The notes below the pieces were generated by a model. That model was not told where the DNA came from, made no database searches, and saw only the letters and a program-made list of their open reading frames with translations. From contig CAVRHY010000013.1 in assembly GCA_963721105.1 (NCBI GenBank), positions 1 to 64,000 on the forward strand: a stretch of DNA of 64,000 nt, in the 5' to 3' direction. This DNA is from Thermohalobaculum sp963721105. Its GTDB lineage: Bacteria > Pseudomonadota > Alphaproteobacteria > Rhodobacterales > Rhodobacteraceae. The position numbers and the translations under genes were made by a program. This document shows positions 45,427-55,183 of this stretch, piece after piece (position 1 is the first letter of the stretch; each line of letters starts with the position of its first letter).

Positions 45427-46617
45427 ACGGCGCCCGCCGCTCGCAGCGCCGCGATTTCCTCGTCGGCATAGCCGTATTCATGCAGCACCTCATCGCTGTG
45501 CTCGCCCGCGTCGGGCGCGGCGGTATCAATGCTCGCCGGCGTGCGCGACAGCGTCAGCGGCTGCCCGATCACCCGCGTCTCGCCGCGCGCGTGGTGCGTC
45601 ACCGGCTGCGCGATGCCAAGGTGGCGAACCTGCGGGTCCTCGAACATCTCGTCCACCGTGTAGATCGGCCCGGCGGGCACCCCGTGCGCCTCGAGCAGGT
45701 CCAGCCACTCGGCGGTGGTCTTCTCCGCGAAGATCGGCGCCAGCATCTCCCAGATCGCCGGGCGACGTGCATAGCGCGCATCGGCGGTGGCATAGTCGGG
45801 GTGCTCGCCCCAGTCCGGCCGGCCGATCGCCGCGCAGAAGGCGCGCCACTGGCCATCGCCGCCGACGCCCAGGTTCAGATAGCCGTCGGCGGTCGCGGCG
45901 ACGCCCATCGGAGTCGCGTAGGGGTGGTCGTTGCCGGCCTGCTGCGGCACCTCGCCGTCGATCAGCCAGCGCGCCGCCTGGAAGTCCATCAGCGCGATCT
46001 GCGCCTCGAGCAGCGAGGTATGGATCCACTGGCCGCGACCCGAGCGCGCCCGCTCCTGCAGCGCGATCAGCACGCCGATCGCGCCGTAGAGACCGGCCGA
46101 GGAGTCGGCCACCGCCGTCCCCGCCCGCATCGGCCCCTCGCCGGGCTGGCCGGTCACCATCATCAGCCCGCCCATGCCCTGCGCGATCTGGTCGAAGCCG
46201 GCGCGCTTCGCATAGGGCCCGTCCTGCCCGAACCCGGACACCGAGGCCAGGATGATGCGCGGATTGATCGCGGCCAGCGCGTCGTAGCCGATGCCCAGCC
46301 GCTCCTTCACGTCCGGGCGGAAGTTCTCGACCACCACGTCCGCCGTCTCGACCATCCGCCGGAACACCGCCAGCCCTTCGGGCCGCTTCAGGTTCAGCGT
46401 CAGCGAGCGCTTGTTGCGGTGCAGGTTCAGCATGTCGTAGCCGTGCCGCGCGCCGCTCATGCCGGCGTTCGGATCGACGCCCTCGGGCGCCTCGATCTTG
46501 ATGACGTCGGCGCCGAAATCGGCCAGCACGCGGCAGCAGGTCGGACCCGCGCGCACGCGCGTCAGGTCGAGCACGCGCAGCTCGGACAGGGCGGACGAGG
46601 TGGCGCGGACGGGGCAT
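45423..46617 (-). CDS. CaiB/BaiF-type (family III) CoA-transferase, one-base frameshift
   Basis: A family III CoA-transferase of about 397 residues that moves CoA between carboxylic acids. Landmarks are LADFGADVIKIEAPEG, the RNKRSLTLNLK segment, VVVENFRPDVKERLGIGYD, GPYAKRAGFDQIAQGMGGLM and the region of the catalytic aspartate AVADSSAGLYGA. The open frame begins only inside the conserved sequence; removing one C from the run at 46611-46614 restores the start MPVRATSSALSELRVLDLTR at 46617. That start overlaps the stop of the NodB-type gene, placing both in the ABC-transporter operon. Confidence 0.88.
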
Positions 46618-47550
46618 CAGCTGGTCTCCGGCAGCGGCGGCAGGCGATCGGTGAACTCCGCGACCTCGGCGCCGCCGGTGCCGTCGGCCGCGACGAACCA
46701 GTCGCCGATCTGGCTGGAGGTCATGAAGACCGTGTCCTCGCGTGCCATCAGGATGTCGAGCGCCTGCTCGAACCAGTGCGAGACGTGCGGCACGCCGATG
46801 ATGTGCGGGTGCAGGCCGAAGGTCAGGATTCGCGGGTTCTGCTCGGTCTCGCGCTCGAAGACCGCGAGCGTCGCCTGCAGGCGGCGAAGAAGCTCGTCGG
46901 TCGTGCCGTGCTGGATCGCGTGCGCCGGCACGTCGTTCAGCTCGAGCGCGTAGGGCAGGCCGACCATCGGCCCGTGCCTGGTGCGGATCCAGAACGGCAG
47001 ATCGTCGATCGCCCAGTCGTGCAGGAACTCGATGCCGTGGGCGCGAAGGTGGTCGATCGTGTCCGGCGTCTCGCCGATGCCCGGGCCGAGCCAGGCGCGG
47101 ACCTGCCGTGCCGTCGGCCTGGCGCAGCCGGTCGAGCGAGCGGCGGATGACCGCCACCTCGTCGTCGACCTGCTTGAGCGACTGCTGGAACCAGCCGTGG
47201 CCGACCAGCTCCCAGCCTGCGGCGACGATCTCGTCCATCAGCGCCGGGTAAACGTCGGCGACCTGCGCGTTCATCAGCGCCGAGACCGGCAGCCCGCGCT
47301 GCCCGACCGCCTCCATGAAGCGCGGCATGCCGCAGCGCATGCCGTACTCGACCCAGGAGTAGTTCGGCACGTCCGGCGGCTGCGACCTGCGCGCCGTGCG
47401 GCGCCGGCAGGACGCCGCGCGGCATCGGCCGGTCGAACGGCCAGTACTCGACGTTCATGCACAGGTTGACGATGATCGGCTTGCCGCCGGGCGGCTCGAG
47501 ACGCCGCGCCGGTTCGCCATCGCATAGGGCACGCGGGGGTTGGACCACAT
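46617..47550 (-). CDS. Polysaccharide deacetylase-fold (NodB/PuuE-like) hydrolase, frameshifted
   Basis: Three frames must be joined (changes near 47505, 47390 and 47107) to give about 311 residues: VNLCMNVEYWPFDRPMPRG, YSWVEYGMRCGMPRF, GWELVGHGWFQQSLKQ, WLGPGIGETPDTIDHLRAHG and ILTFGLHPHIIGVPHVSHWF. This is the NodB-homology barrel of the PuuE/allantoinase-like group, with the usual histidines in GHG and HPH. Members deacetylate or open cyclic amides. Its place between a CoA-transferase and an ABC importer suggests it processes the imported compound. The start is the ATG at 47550. Confidence 0.75.
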
Positions 47551-47582
47551 CGAAGGGGCTCCGTTCTCCAGTGTGAGTGTCT

Positions 47583-48660
47583 TCAGTCGGTGTGCAGGCG
47601 GGCGGCCTCGGGCGGCCAGGTGAGGTAGACGGCCGCGCCCGGCCGGGGCATGTCGGCAGCGTCGCCCGACAGCACCCGCGCCGTCAGCTCCTGCCCGTTC
47701 GCCAGCACCGCGCGGTGCGAGGTGGTCAGACCCAGATAGACGCTCTCGCGATAGGTGGCGGCGAGACCGGCCGCGCCCGGCGCCTGCGACATCCGGACAA
47801 GCTCGGATCGGATCGACACCGACACGCGGTCGCCGCGGGACACGCGGGGCGGTGAGGGGAACGCGGATCTCGCCGCCCGCCGTCTCGACGGTGGCGTCCT
47901 CGGCCGAAAGCCCGGCGATGCGCCCGTCGATCAGGTTGTTCTCGCCGACGAAGCTGGCGGTGAAGCGGCGGCGCGGGGCCTCGTAGACCTCGCGCGCCGT
48001 GCCCTGCTCGACCAGCCTGCCGTCGGCGATCAGGGCGATGCGGTCGGCCACCGTCATCGCCTCCTCCTGGTTGTGGGTGACGTGGATGAAGGTGATGCCG
48101 ACCTTCTCCTGCAGGTGCTTGAGCTCGAGGCACATCTCCTTGCGCAGCTGCGCGTCCAGCGCCGCCAGCGGTTCGTCGAGCAGCAGGATGTCGCGGTCCA
48201 ACACCAGGGCCCGACCGAGCTGGACGCGCTGCTGCTGTCCGCCCGACAGCTCGTGCGGCTTGCGGTCGCCGAGTCCCGCGAGGCCGACCATGTCGAGCAT
48301 CGCCTCGACCTTCTCCGCGATCTCGGCCCTGGGCCGCTTCGCCAGCACGAGGCCATAGCCGACATTGCGCGCGACCGTCATGTGGGGGAACAGCGCGTAG
48401 GACTGGAACACCATCGAGGTCGGCCTCTTCTCGGGTGGCAGGTCCGAGACATCCTGCCCGTGCAGCAGCACCTGGCCGGAGGTCGGCCGGTTGAAACCGC
48501 CGATGGTGCGCAGCAGGGTCGTCTTGCCGCCGCCCGAGGGGCCGAGCAGCACGAAATACTCGCCCGCCCGGATCGTCACGTCGACGCCGTCCAGCGCGCG
48601 GACTGGGCCGTAGTGCTTGCGGAGCGCCCTCGTCTCGACGGCGATGGGGCTGTCGCTCAT
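47583..48660 (-). CDS. ABC transporter ATP-binding protein, PotA type, frameshifted near the C-terminus
   Basis: An ATPase of about 358 residues with Walker A (LLGPSGGGKTTLLRTIGG), Q-loop, signature HELSGGQQQRVQLGRAL, Walker B (ILLLDEPLAALD) and the switch histidine in FIHVTHNQEEAMTVAD. The C-terminal TOBE domain continues in another frame from SRGDRVSVSIRSEL; removing one C from the run at 47846-47849 joins the parts. The order SBP-permease-permease-ATPase and the similarity to PotA point to import of polyamines or related small cations or acids. Confidence 0.9.
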
Positions 48661-48670
48661 GCGCGTCCTC

Positions 48671-49555
48671 TCAAGATCCGACGGGCTCCGCCTTCGCGCG
48701 CGCCTCGCGGCCGAGGCCCTCGGAATGCACCAGCGTCCACAGGATGATGCCGCCGATGAGCGCGATGGCGACGAAGCTGACGACGCTGGACATGGCGTAG
48801 GACTGCTCGGACATGCCCTCGTTCAGCATCTGGCTGACCAGCACGGTGGTGAAGGTGTCGAAGCCGCCCTTCAGCAGGCTCGTCCGCGTGTACTCGTTGA
48901 AGCACAGGATGACGCAGAAGGCGCAGGCGCTGAGCACGCCCGGACGGATCTGCGGGAACTCGATGTCCCAGAAGGCGCGCCATGCCGAGGCACCGCATGC
49001 GCGCGCCGCCTCGGTCTGATCGTGCCGGTATCGGCCCATGGTGATCAGCACCACGACGAAGGCGTAGGGCATGGTGTAGATGACGAGGCCGATCCAGGCG
49101 GTGGCGAAGCCCAGATCGAACCAGCCGTCCATCCAGCCGACGCCCAGCCAGCCGCCGAGCGCTGCGAAGGCGCGGTTGAGGTTCTTGAAGTAGACCAGCA
49201 GCGCCGAGCCGAAGATGTCCGGCGCCACGAACAGCGGCAGCAGCAGCAGGAAGATCACGGGCAGCTTCGCCCGCGTCGACTTGTAGAACTTGGCCGCGAG
49301 GATGGCGAAGGGCACCACCGTCGCCGTGGTGCAGACGGCCAGCTTCAGCGTCCAGCCGAGCGCATCGAGCATCAGCGCGTCCGAGAAGATCACGCCGTAC
49401 CAGGCAAACGTGAAGTCGTACTCGGCCGCGCCAAAGCCGTTCTCGTTGAACGAGACGTACATGACGTAGAACACCGGCACCATCAGCGTGGCGACGACCA
49501 GCAGCAGGTAGAGCCACTGCAGCCTGTGCATCCACGGATTCTCGTAGTCGTCCAT
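48671..49555 (-). CDS. ABC transporter permease, PotC type
   Basis: A 294-residue inner-membrane protein with six predicted membrane spans. The cytoplasmic EAA loop that contacts the ATPase is QTEAARACGASAWRAFWDIE. The start at 49555 (MDDYENPWMHRL) overlaps the stop of the other permease (ATGA); a longer frame to 49609 reads into that gene. It pairs with the PotB-type permease to form the translocation pore. The gene ends 10 bp before the ATPase start. Confidence 0.93.
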   Translation of the reverse strand: MDDYENPWMHRLQWLYLLLVVATLMVPVFYVMYVSFNENGFGAAEYDFTFAWYGVIFSDALMLDALGWTLKLAVCTTATVVPFAILAAKFYKSTRAKLPVIFLLLLPLFVAPDIFGSALLVYFKNLNRAFAALGGWLGVGWMDGWFDLGFATAWIGLVIYTMPYAFVVVLITMGRYRHDQTEAARACGASAWRAFWDIEFPQIRPGVLSACAFCVILCFNEYTRTSLLKGGFDTFTTVLVSQMLNEGMSEQSYAMSSVVSFVAIALIGGIILWTLVHSEGLGREARAKAEPVGS

Positions 49556-50439
49556 CAGCTGACCGGGTCGAGGATGTGGGTCAGGTCGAACAGCCAGTGG
49601 CCGATCCACAACAGCGCCATCAGCGTCGCCATCATGATCGCGCTGACGGCCATCGCCAGCGGGAAGTCGAGCGCGACGATCGCCTGGGTCGCGATCAGCC
49701 CGGCGTTCACCGCGCCGGGGCCGCCCAGGATGTTCGGCAGCAGCGCGACGCCGATGCCGTTGACGAAGATGAAGACCGAGCCCGCGAAGATGCCGGGCGC
49801 CGCCAGCGGCAGGATCACGTCCCGGTAGGTGCGCAGCGCTCCGGCGCCCAGATCCTCGCAGATCTCGAAGACGTGTTTCGGCACCGCCTCCATCGCCAGG
49901 AATCCCGAGAAGACGATGAAGGGCAGGAAGGACAGCACCTCGCCGATGATTACCCCGGTCGGCGTGTAGAGGATGGCCGTGATCGGCTCGTCTATCAGCC
50001 CGAGCGAGATCAGCGTGTCATTGACCAGCCCGTTGCGTTGCAGCACCGGGCGCAGTGCGAAGATGCGGATGATCTCGGACACCATGAAGGGCAGGATGAA
50101 CAGCAGCACGACGCGGTGCTGCGCCACCTGCGGCACGCGCCGCCGGACGAAGACGGCGATCGGAAAGCCGAGGACCAGGCAGATCGCCACCGAGATCAGC
50201 GAGTGGATCATCGAGGCCAGGAAGTTCCAGAGGCGCGCCGAGGTGAAGAAGTTGACATACGAGAACAGGGTGAAGCCCGGCTCCATCCAGAACATCGTGC
50301 GCTCGAAGACGCTCCAGACGGCGGTCAGCGCCAGCGGCAGGGCAAAGAATACCACCATGAAGACGACGGGCACGTAGAACGCCCAATGCTGAAGGCGGGC
50401 CCGCCAGGTCCGCCCTGCCTCCGTCCCCGGCGGTGCCAC
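49555..50439 (-). CDS. ABC transporter permease, PotB type
   Basis: A 294-residue inner-membrane protein with six predicted spans. The EAA loop is FEICEDLGAGALRTYRDVIL. The start is taken as the GTG at 50439, four bases after the binding-protein stop; the open frame reaches 50613, but that part lies inside the upstream gene and is arginine-rich. It is translated in a chain of overlapping genes with its partner permease. Confidence 0.9.
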   Translation of the reverse strand: MAPPGTEAGRTWRARLQHWAFYVPVVFMVVFFALPLALTAVWSVFERTMFWMEPGFTLFSYVNFFTSARLWNFLASMIHSLISVAICLVLGFPIAVFVRRRVPQVAQHRVVLLFILPFMVSEIIRIFALRPVLQRNGLVNDTLISLGLIDEPITAILYTPTGVIIGEVLSFLPFIVFSGFLAMEAVPKHVFEICEDLGAGALRTYRDVILPLAAPGIFAGSVFIFVNGIGVALLPNILGGPGAVNAGLIATQAIVALDFPLAMAVSAIMMATLMALLWIGHWLFDLTHILDPVS

Positions 50440-50443
50440 GCTC

Positions 50444-51610
50444 TCAGGCGCCCTGAACGCGCGCCCACCAGTCCTGATAGTCACGGATGTGCGTCGGAAA
50501 GACGTTCTGCCAGGCGTTCCCGGCGACCGCATTGCGTGCCTTCTTGTTCTCCAGGCGCTGCGCGATCGTGGCGCGCGCGGCCTCGTCGAACTCCTCGGGA
50601 TGCGCCTCGACATACTCGACGACGCCCTGCATCTGCGGCGTGAACCCGTAGGTCGCCAGCGTCCGCGCGCCGAACCAGGGCGACAGATAGAGGTTCATCA
50701 GCTTGTAGAAGGCGTCTTCCTGGCCGCGCTCCTTGCCGCCCCTGGTCAGCATGAAGATGTTGTTCCAGGTCTGGTGACCTTCCTTCATGGTGCCGTAGCG
50801 GATGTCCTGGCCGGACTTGTTCGCGGCGACGACCTGGATCGGTTCCCAGCACGAGGAGACCAGCACTTCCTCTGAGGCCAGCAGGTCGACGCCGTTCTGG
50901 AAGCCGTTCCAGAACGTGCGGAACTGGCCGGCCTTCTTCTTGTCGATCAGGAACTGGGCGACGCCCTTCACCTCGTCCGGCGTCATGTCGGCCGGGTCCT
51001 CGATATCCTGACGGCCGGTCTGTTTCAGGTAGATCGCCGTGTTGGTCAGCGTCGGGCCGAAATCGTTCTGCATGGCGGCCCGGCCCTTGAACTGCTCGTC
51101 GAACAGCGCCTCCCAGCTGGTCAGCTCCTCGCCGATGACCGAGTGGTTGTAGGCAAGGCTGTCGGCGTTCGAGATGTAGGGCACCGCGACCAGCTTGCCC
51201 TCGTGCCGGATGGTGTCCGCGGCCTCGGCGCCCTCGGCGTATCTCGGCAGCAGGTTCGACCAGTTCGGGATGCGGCCAGCATCGATCTCGACGATGACGC
51301 CCTGGCTGGCCAGCGCGTCCTCCATGCCGCCGCCATTGTCGGACATCGCGTCGTAGAGCTTGTTGCCGTCGCCCACGACCATCTTCTGAATGGCCTCGTC
51401 GGCGCTGCCGGACTTGGCGTTGTAGGCGATCGAGATGCCCGCCTGCTCCTCCATCGCGCTCCAGTCCTTGGCGCCGACCTTGGCGATGCCGAGGGTCCAA
51501 AGCCGCAGCGGTTCGGCGGCCAGGGCAGAGGTGCCGCGAAGGCCCGTCGCGGCGGCGCCGGCTGCTGCGAGCGCCAGCATCTGGCGGCGCGTGAAATCCT
51601 GCTGGTTCAT
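50444..51610 (-). CDS. ABC transporter substrate-binding protein, Tat-type signal
   Basis: A 388-residue periplasmic binding protein of the PotD-like class. The N-terminus MNQQDFTRRQMLALAAAGAA has the twin arginines and hydrophobic core of a Tat signal, cleaved near ALAAEP. The mature part shows SADEAIQKMVVGDGNKLYDA and PYISNADSLAYNHSVIGEEL. The ATG at 51610 follows GGGGAGAAG. It starts the operon and should set the specificity of the importer, which cannot be deduced from sequence. Confidence 0.92.
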   Translation of the reverse strand: MNQQDFTRRQMLALAAAGAAATGLRGTSALAAEPLRLWTLGIAKVGAKDWSAMEEQAGISIAYNAKSGSADEAIQKMVVGDGNKLYDAMSDNGGGMEDALASQGVIVEIDAGRIPNWSNLLPRYAEGAEAADTIRHEGKLVAVPYISNADSLAYNHSVIGEELTSWEALFDEQFKGRAAMQNDFGPTLTNTAIYLKQTGRQDIEDPADMTPDEVKGVAQFLIDKKKAGQFRTFWNGFQNGVDLLASEEVLVSSCWEPIQVVAANKSGQDIRYGTMKEGHQTWNNIFMLTRGGKERGQEDAFYKLMNLYLSPWFGARTLATYGFTPQMQGVVEYVEAHPEEFDEAARATIAQRLENKKARNAVAGNAWQNVFPTHIRDYQDWWARVQGA

Positions 51611-51781
51611 GATCTTCTCCCCTTGCCGGCCGGTTCTTGCCGCCCCGCGGGCGAGCACGTCGCGCCGCAACGTTAGCAGAAAGCGGATGCCCGGCAACCG
51701 CGCAGCGGCCATCGACGGCGGCAGGCTAGGCAAGCGCGCCGGCGCGTCCTAAGCCGGATGCGGCAATCGAGGGAGACGACA

Positions 51782-52558
51782 ATGGATCTGGGTCTGGAGA
51801 AGCGGAAGGTTCTGGTGACGGGCGGATCGAAGGGGATCGGCCTCGCGACCGCCCGCTGCTTCGCTGCCGAGGGGGCGGAAGTCGTTCTCGTCGCCCGCGA
51901 CGCCGCGACCCTGTCGGCGGCGGCTGACGGCCTGCGCGAGGAGACCGGGCGCGCCGTCGGCACCTTCGCGGCGGATCTCTCCGCCGATGCCGAGCGCGAG
52001 CGGCTGTTCGCCGCGCACGGCGATATCGACATCCTGGTGAACAACGCGGGTGCCATTCCGGCGGGCGACATCGCCAACGTTTCGATGGAGGCGTGGCGCA
52101 CGGGCTGGGACCTGAAGGTCTTCGGCTACATCCACCTCTGCAAGCTCTACGTCGCCGCGATGAAGCAGCGCCGCTCGGGCATCGTCGTCAACATCATCGG
52201 TATGGGCGGGCGCGCGGTCAGCCCCGGCTACATCGCCGGCGCGGCGGGCAACGCGGCGCTGATCGGCTTCACCAACGCGCTGGGCGCCGAGACGCCGGCC
52301 TTTGACGTGCGCGTCTTCGGCATCAACCCCGCGCCGACCATGACCGACCGCATCGTCACCATGTCGAAGACCCGCGCCCGGATCCGCTTCGGCGACGAGA
52401 GCCGCTGGAAGGAGACACTGAATGAGGAGAAGCTGCCCTTCGGCCGGCTGAAGCGTGCCGAGGAGGTCGGCGCGCTGGCCGTGATGCTGTCGGCGCCGCA
52501 GGTGCACTACCTGTCCGGCACGGTGATCGACATGGATGGCGGCGCGCAGTGGGCGTGA
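51782..52558 (+). CDS. SDR-family protein lacking the catalytic Tyr and Lys
   Basis: A 258-residue short-chain dehydrogenase-fold protein. The cofactor-binding motif VTGGSKGIGLATARCF and the structural DILVNNAGAIP are intact. At the active site, however, the usual Y-x-x-x-K is replaced by G-A-A-G-N in GYIAGAAGNAALIGFTNALG, and the catalytic Ser position reads NIIGMGG. The C-terminus (HYLSGTVIDMDGGAQWA) is ordinary. It may bind NAD(P) without classical hydride transfer or use different chemistry. It is divergent from the ABC operon and has a GGAGA site. Confidence 0.87.
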   Translation: MDLGLEKRKVLVTGGSKGIGLATARCFAAEGAEVVLVARDAATLSAAADGLREETGRAVGTFAADLSADAERERLFAAHGDIDILVNNAGAIPAGDIANVSMEAWRTGWDLKVFGYIHLCKLYVAAMKQRRSGIVVNIIGMGGRAVSPGYIAGAAGNAALIGFTNALGAETPAFDVRVFGINPAPTMTDRIVTMSKTRARIRFGDESRWKETLNEEKLPFGRLKRAEEVGALAVMLSAPQVHYLSGTVIDMDGGAQWA

Positions 52559-52562
52559 GGCG

Positions 52563-53387
52563 TCAGGCCGCCGCGCCGGCCCAGCGCTGTGCCGCGTCGA
52601 GGAACGCCGCGACCTCCGGCTCTCCGTGATCGGCGGCGAACACCTCGACCTCGAACGGCCCCGCATAGCCGGCCTCGCGGATCGCCCGCAGCACCTGCGC
52701 CATGTCGAGCGCGCCGCGGTCCAGCCAGGGCGACCGCCGCGGCGCCGCGCCGGTGAGATCGACGTTGCAGACCTGCACCAGCCGTACCCGCGAGGCGGGA
52801 TCGGCGATTGCGGGCAGAAGCTCCGGGTCCCACCAGGAATGGAAGAGATCGACGATCAGGCCCGTGGCGTTCAGCCCCGCAATCGCCTTCCGCGCCATGG
52901 CGATGGTGTTGACGCAGCCCTTGGTCGCGACCCCGACAGGGTGGATCGGCTCCAGCCCCAGCCGGACCTTCGCCGGGCCGGCCTCCGCGTCCAGCGCCGC
53001 CAGGCCGTCCGCGATCAGCGCGCGAGCCGTTCCGATGTCGGGTTGCTCGGCCATGCCGCCGGTGATGACGCACAGGCTCTCCGCCCCCAGCTCGGCGGCG
53101 GCGTCGACAAGCGCGCGGTTGATCTCGTCCTGCGCCCGGCGCCGCGCCGCGTCGGCCCAGGTGAAGAACCCGGCGCTGTTGAGCGACGTGACGCGCAGCT
53201 CGCGCGCCCGCACGGCGCGAGCCAGCGCCGTTGCCGGCATCTCGTCCAGCGCGGCACGGCAGAGGCCGACGCTGCGAAAACCCGCCCGCGCCGCCTCGTC
53301 GAGAAACCGGCCGACACCATAGCCGTCGGGGCAGATGTACTGGTTCGCCGAAACCGGGTCCGGCCGGGCAGGTTTGCTCTTCACCAT
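52563..53387 (-). CDS. Sugar phosphate isomerase/epimerase-like TIM barrel
   Basis: A 274-residue AP-endonuclease-2-like TIM barrel (xylose isomerase-like family). Metal-site residues are likely in RLGLEPIHPVG (Glu), LIVDLFHSWWDPEL (Asp, His) and the C-terminal GPFEVEVFAADHGEP (Glu). Related proteins isomerise or epimerise keto sugars or polyols. It converges with the SDR gene, with stops 5 bp apart, and is divergent from the enoyl-CoA hydratase gene. The substrate is unknown. Confidence 0.85.
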   Translation of the reverse strand: MVKSKPARPDPVSANQYICPDGYGVGRFLDEAARAGFRSVGLCRAALDEMPATALARAVRARELRVTSLNSAGFFTWADAARRRAQDEINRALVDAAAELGAESLCVITGGMAEQPDIGTARALIADGLAALDAEAGPAKVRLGLEPIHPVGVATKGCVNTIAMARKAIAGLNATGLIVDLFHSWWDPELLPAIADPASRVRLVQVCNVDLTGAAPRRSPWLDRGALDMAQVLRAIREAGYAGPFEVEVFAADHGEPEVAAFLDAAQRWAGAAA

Positions 53388-53422
53388 CGTCGCCTTCCGT
53401 GGTCCTGTGCCGGAGACTCGCC

Positions 53423-54238
53423 ATGCCCACCTCGATGACCAGCACGCCCACCCCCGACGACCAGCGCATCCTGACGCGCCGCGACGGTCACGTCGCGCAT
53501 ATCGTGTTCAACAACCCCGCGCGGCACAATGCCATGTCGTTCTCGATGTGGCAGGGACTGCACGACCGGCTGGCGGCCTTCGCCGCCGAGCCCGAGATCC
53601 GCGTCGTCGTCCTTTCCGGCGCCGGCGGCAGGGCCTTCGTCTCGGGCGCCGACATCTCCGAGTTCGCAGACCGGCGCGGGTCGCCCGACGCCGCGGCGGA
53701 CTACGACCGGGTCGCCGACGCCGCCGAGGCGGCAGTGCCGGCGTTCCCCAAGCCGATCCTGGCAAAGATCGACGGCTATTGCCTCGGCGGGGGACTTGGT
53801 CTCGCCATCGGCTGCGACATGCGGATCTGCTCGGACCGGTCCAGCTTCGGCATCCCGGCCGGCCGGCTGGGCCTCGGCTATGCCTATGACGGCATCGCGC
53901 GGCTGGCGAGCACGGTCGGCCCGGCCGCGGCCAGCGAGATCTTCATGACGGCCGACCGGTTCGGCGCGACGGACGCGCTGCGGCTGGGGCTGGTCAACCG
54001 CGTGCTGCCGGCCGACCGGCTGAACGACGAGGTCGATGCGCTGGCCCGCGCCATCGCCGGCAACGCCCCGCTGACAATGGAGGCATTCAAGGCCGCGATG
54101 CAGAGCTGGGCCGCGCCGGACCCGCACGGCATCGCCCGGGTCGCCCGCATGGTCGACGCCTGCTACGCATCGAAGGACTATGCCGAGGGCCGGCGGGCCT
54201 TTGCCGAGCGCCGGACGCCGGTGTTCAGGCGAGAGTGA
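53423..54238 (+). CDS. Enoyl-CoA hydratase/isomerase family protein
   Basis: A 271-residue crotonase-fold protein. The oxyanion-hole segments are SGAGGRAFVSGADISEFAD and KIDGYCLGGGLGLAIGCDMR; the second contains the GG pair but the usual catalytic glutamates are not obvious, so the exact reaction (hydration, isomerisation or hydrolysis) is open. The start at 53423 gives MPTSMTSTPTPDDQ. It lies 38 bp before an alpha/beta hydrolase, likely one operon for acyl-CoA breakdown. Confidence 0.88.
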   Translation: MPTSMTSTPTPDDQRILTRRDGHVAHIVFNNPARHNAMSFSMWQGLHDRLAAFAAEPEIRVVVLSGAGGRAFVSGADISEFADRRGSPDAAADYDRVADAAEAAVPAFPKPILAKIDGYCLGGGLGLAIGCDMRICSDRSSFGIPAGRLGLGYAYDGIARLASTVGPAAASEIFMTADRFGATDALRLGLVNRVLPADRLNDEVDALARAIAGNAPLTMEAFKAAMQSWAAPDPHGIARVARMVDACYASKDYAEGRRAFAERRTPVFRRE

Positions 54239-54276
54239 TCCGCCACACCGGTCGGAGCAGGAAAGGGCAAGGGATC

Positions 54277-55158
54277 ATGCCGCACATCACCACGGACGAC
54301 GGCGTCAAGCTCTACTACGAGGAGGCGGGCGAGGGGCTGCCGGTCGTCTTCGTCCACGAGTTCGCCGGCGACTGGCGCAGCTGGGAGCCGCAGATGCGCC
54401 ACTTCTCGCGGCGCTATCGCTGCATCACCTACTCGGCGCGCGGCTTCCCGCCCTCGGAGGTGCCGGAGGAGCCGGCCCGGTATTCGCAGGACCGGGCGCG
54501 CGACGACATCCGCGCCGTGCTGGACGGGCTGGGCATCGACCGCGCCCATGTCGTCGGGCTTTCGATGGGCGGCTTCGCGACGCTGCATTTCGGCTTCACC
54601 TATCCCGACCGGGCGCGCTCTCTGGTGATCGCCGGCTGTGGCTATGGCGCCGAGCCGGATAAGCGTCAGCAGTTCGCCGAGGAGGCCGAGCTGGCGGCGC
54701 GCCGCTTCGAGGATCTGGGCATGGAGGAGGCCGGCGCCTCCTACGCGCTGGGCCCGACCCGCGTGCAGTTCCAGAACAACGACCCGCGCGGCTGGGCCGA
54801 GTTCCGCGACCAGCTTGCCGAGCACTCGGCGAAGGGCTCGGCCAACACGCTGCGCGGCGTGCAGGCGTCGCGGCCGTCGCTCTACGAGCTGGTCGACCGG
54901 ATGCGCAGGATCACGGCGCCGACGCTGGTCCTGACAGGCGACGAGGACTGGCCCTGCCTCGAGCCCGGTCTGCTGTTGAAGCGCGAGATCGCCAGCGCGG
55001 CGCTGGCCGTGATTCCGAATGCCGGACACACGATCAACATCGAGACGGCGGGCGAGTTCAACCGGCTGGTTGGCGACTTCCTGCACGCGGTCGATGCCGG
55101 CCGCTGGCCGGTCCGCGACCCGCGCGCGATGAGCGGCGCAATCCTCGGGACGAAATAG
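54277..55158 (+). CDS. Alpha/beta-fold hydrolase
   Basis: A 293-residue hydrolase. The nucleophile elbow is VVGLSMGGFATLHF (Ser about 98), the acid is probably in LVLTGDEDWPCLEPG and the histidine in AVIPNAGHTINIET. An oxyanion region FVHEFAGDWRSWEP follows the first strand. It probably hydrolyses an ester or ring-cleavage product. It follows the enoyl-CoA hydratase gene with 38 bp between and has an AGGAAAGGG site. Confidence 0.9.
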   Translation: MPHITTDDGVKLYYEEAGEGLPVVFVHEFAGDWRSWEPQMRHFSRRYRCITYSARGFPPSEVPEEPARYSQDRARDDIRAVLDGLGIDRAHVVGLSMGGFATLHFGFTYPDRARSLVIAGCGYGAEPDKRQQFAEEAELAARRFEDLGMEEAGASYALGPTRVQFQNNDPRGWAEFRDQLAEHSAKGSANTLRGVQASRPSLYELVDRMRRITAPTLVLTGDEDWPCLEPGLLLKREIASAALAVIPNAGHTINIETAGEFNRLVGDFLHAVDAGRWPVRDPRAMSGAILGTK

Positions 55159-55183
55159 CGGCGACGGCGACGGCGCGAGGCGC

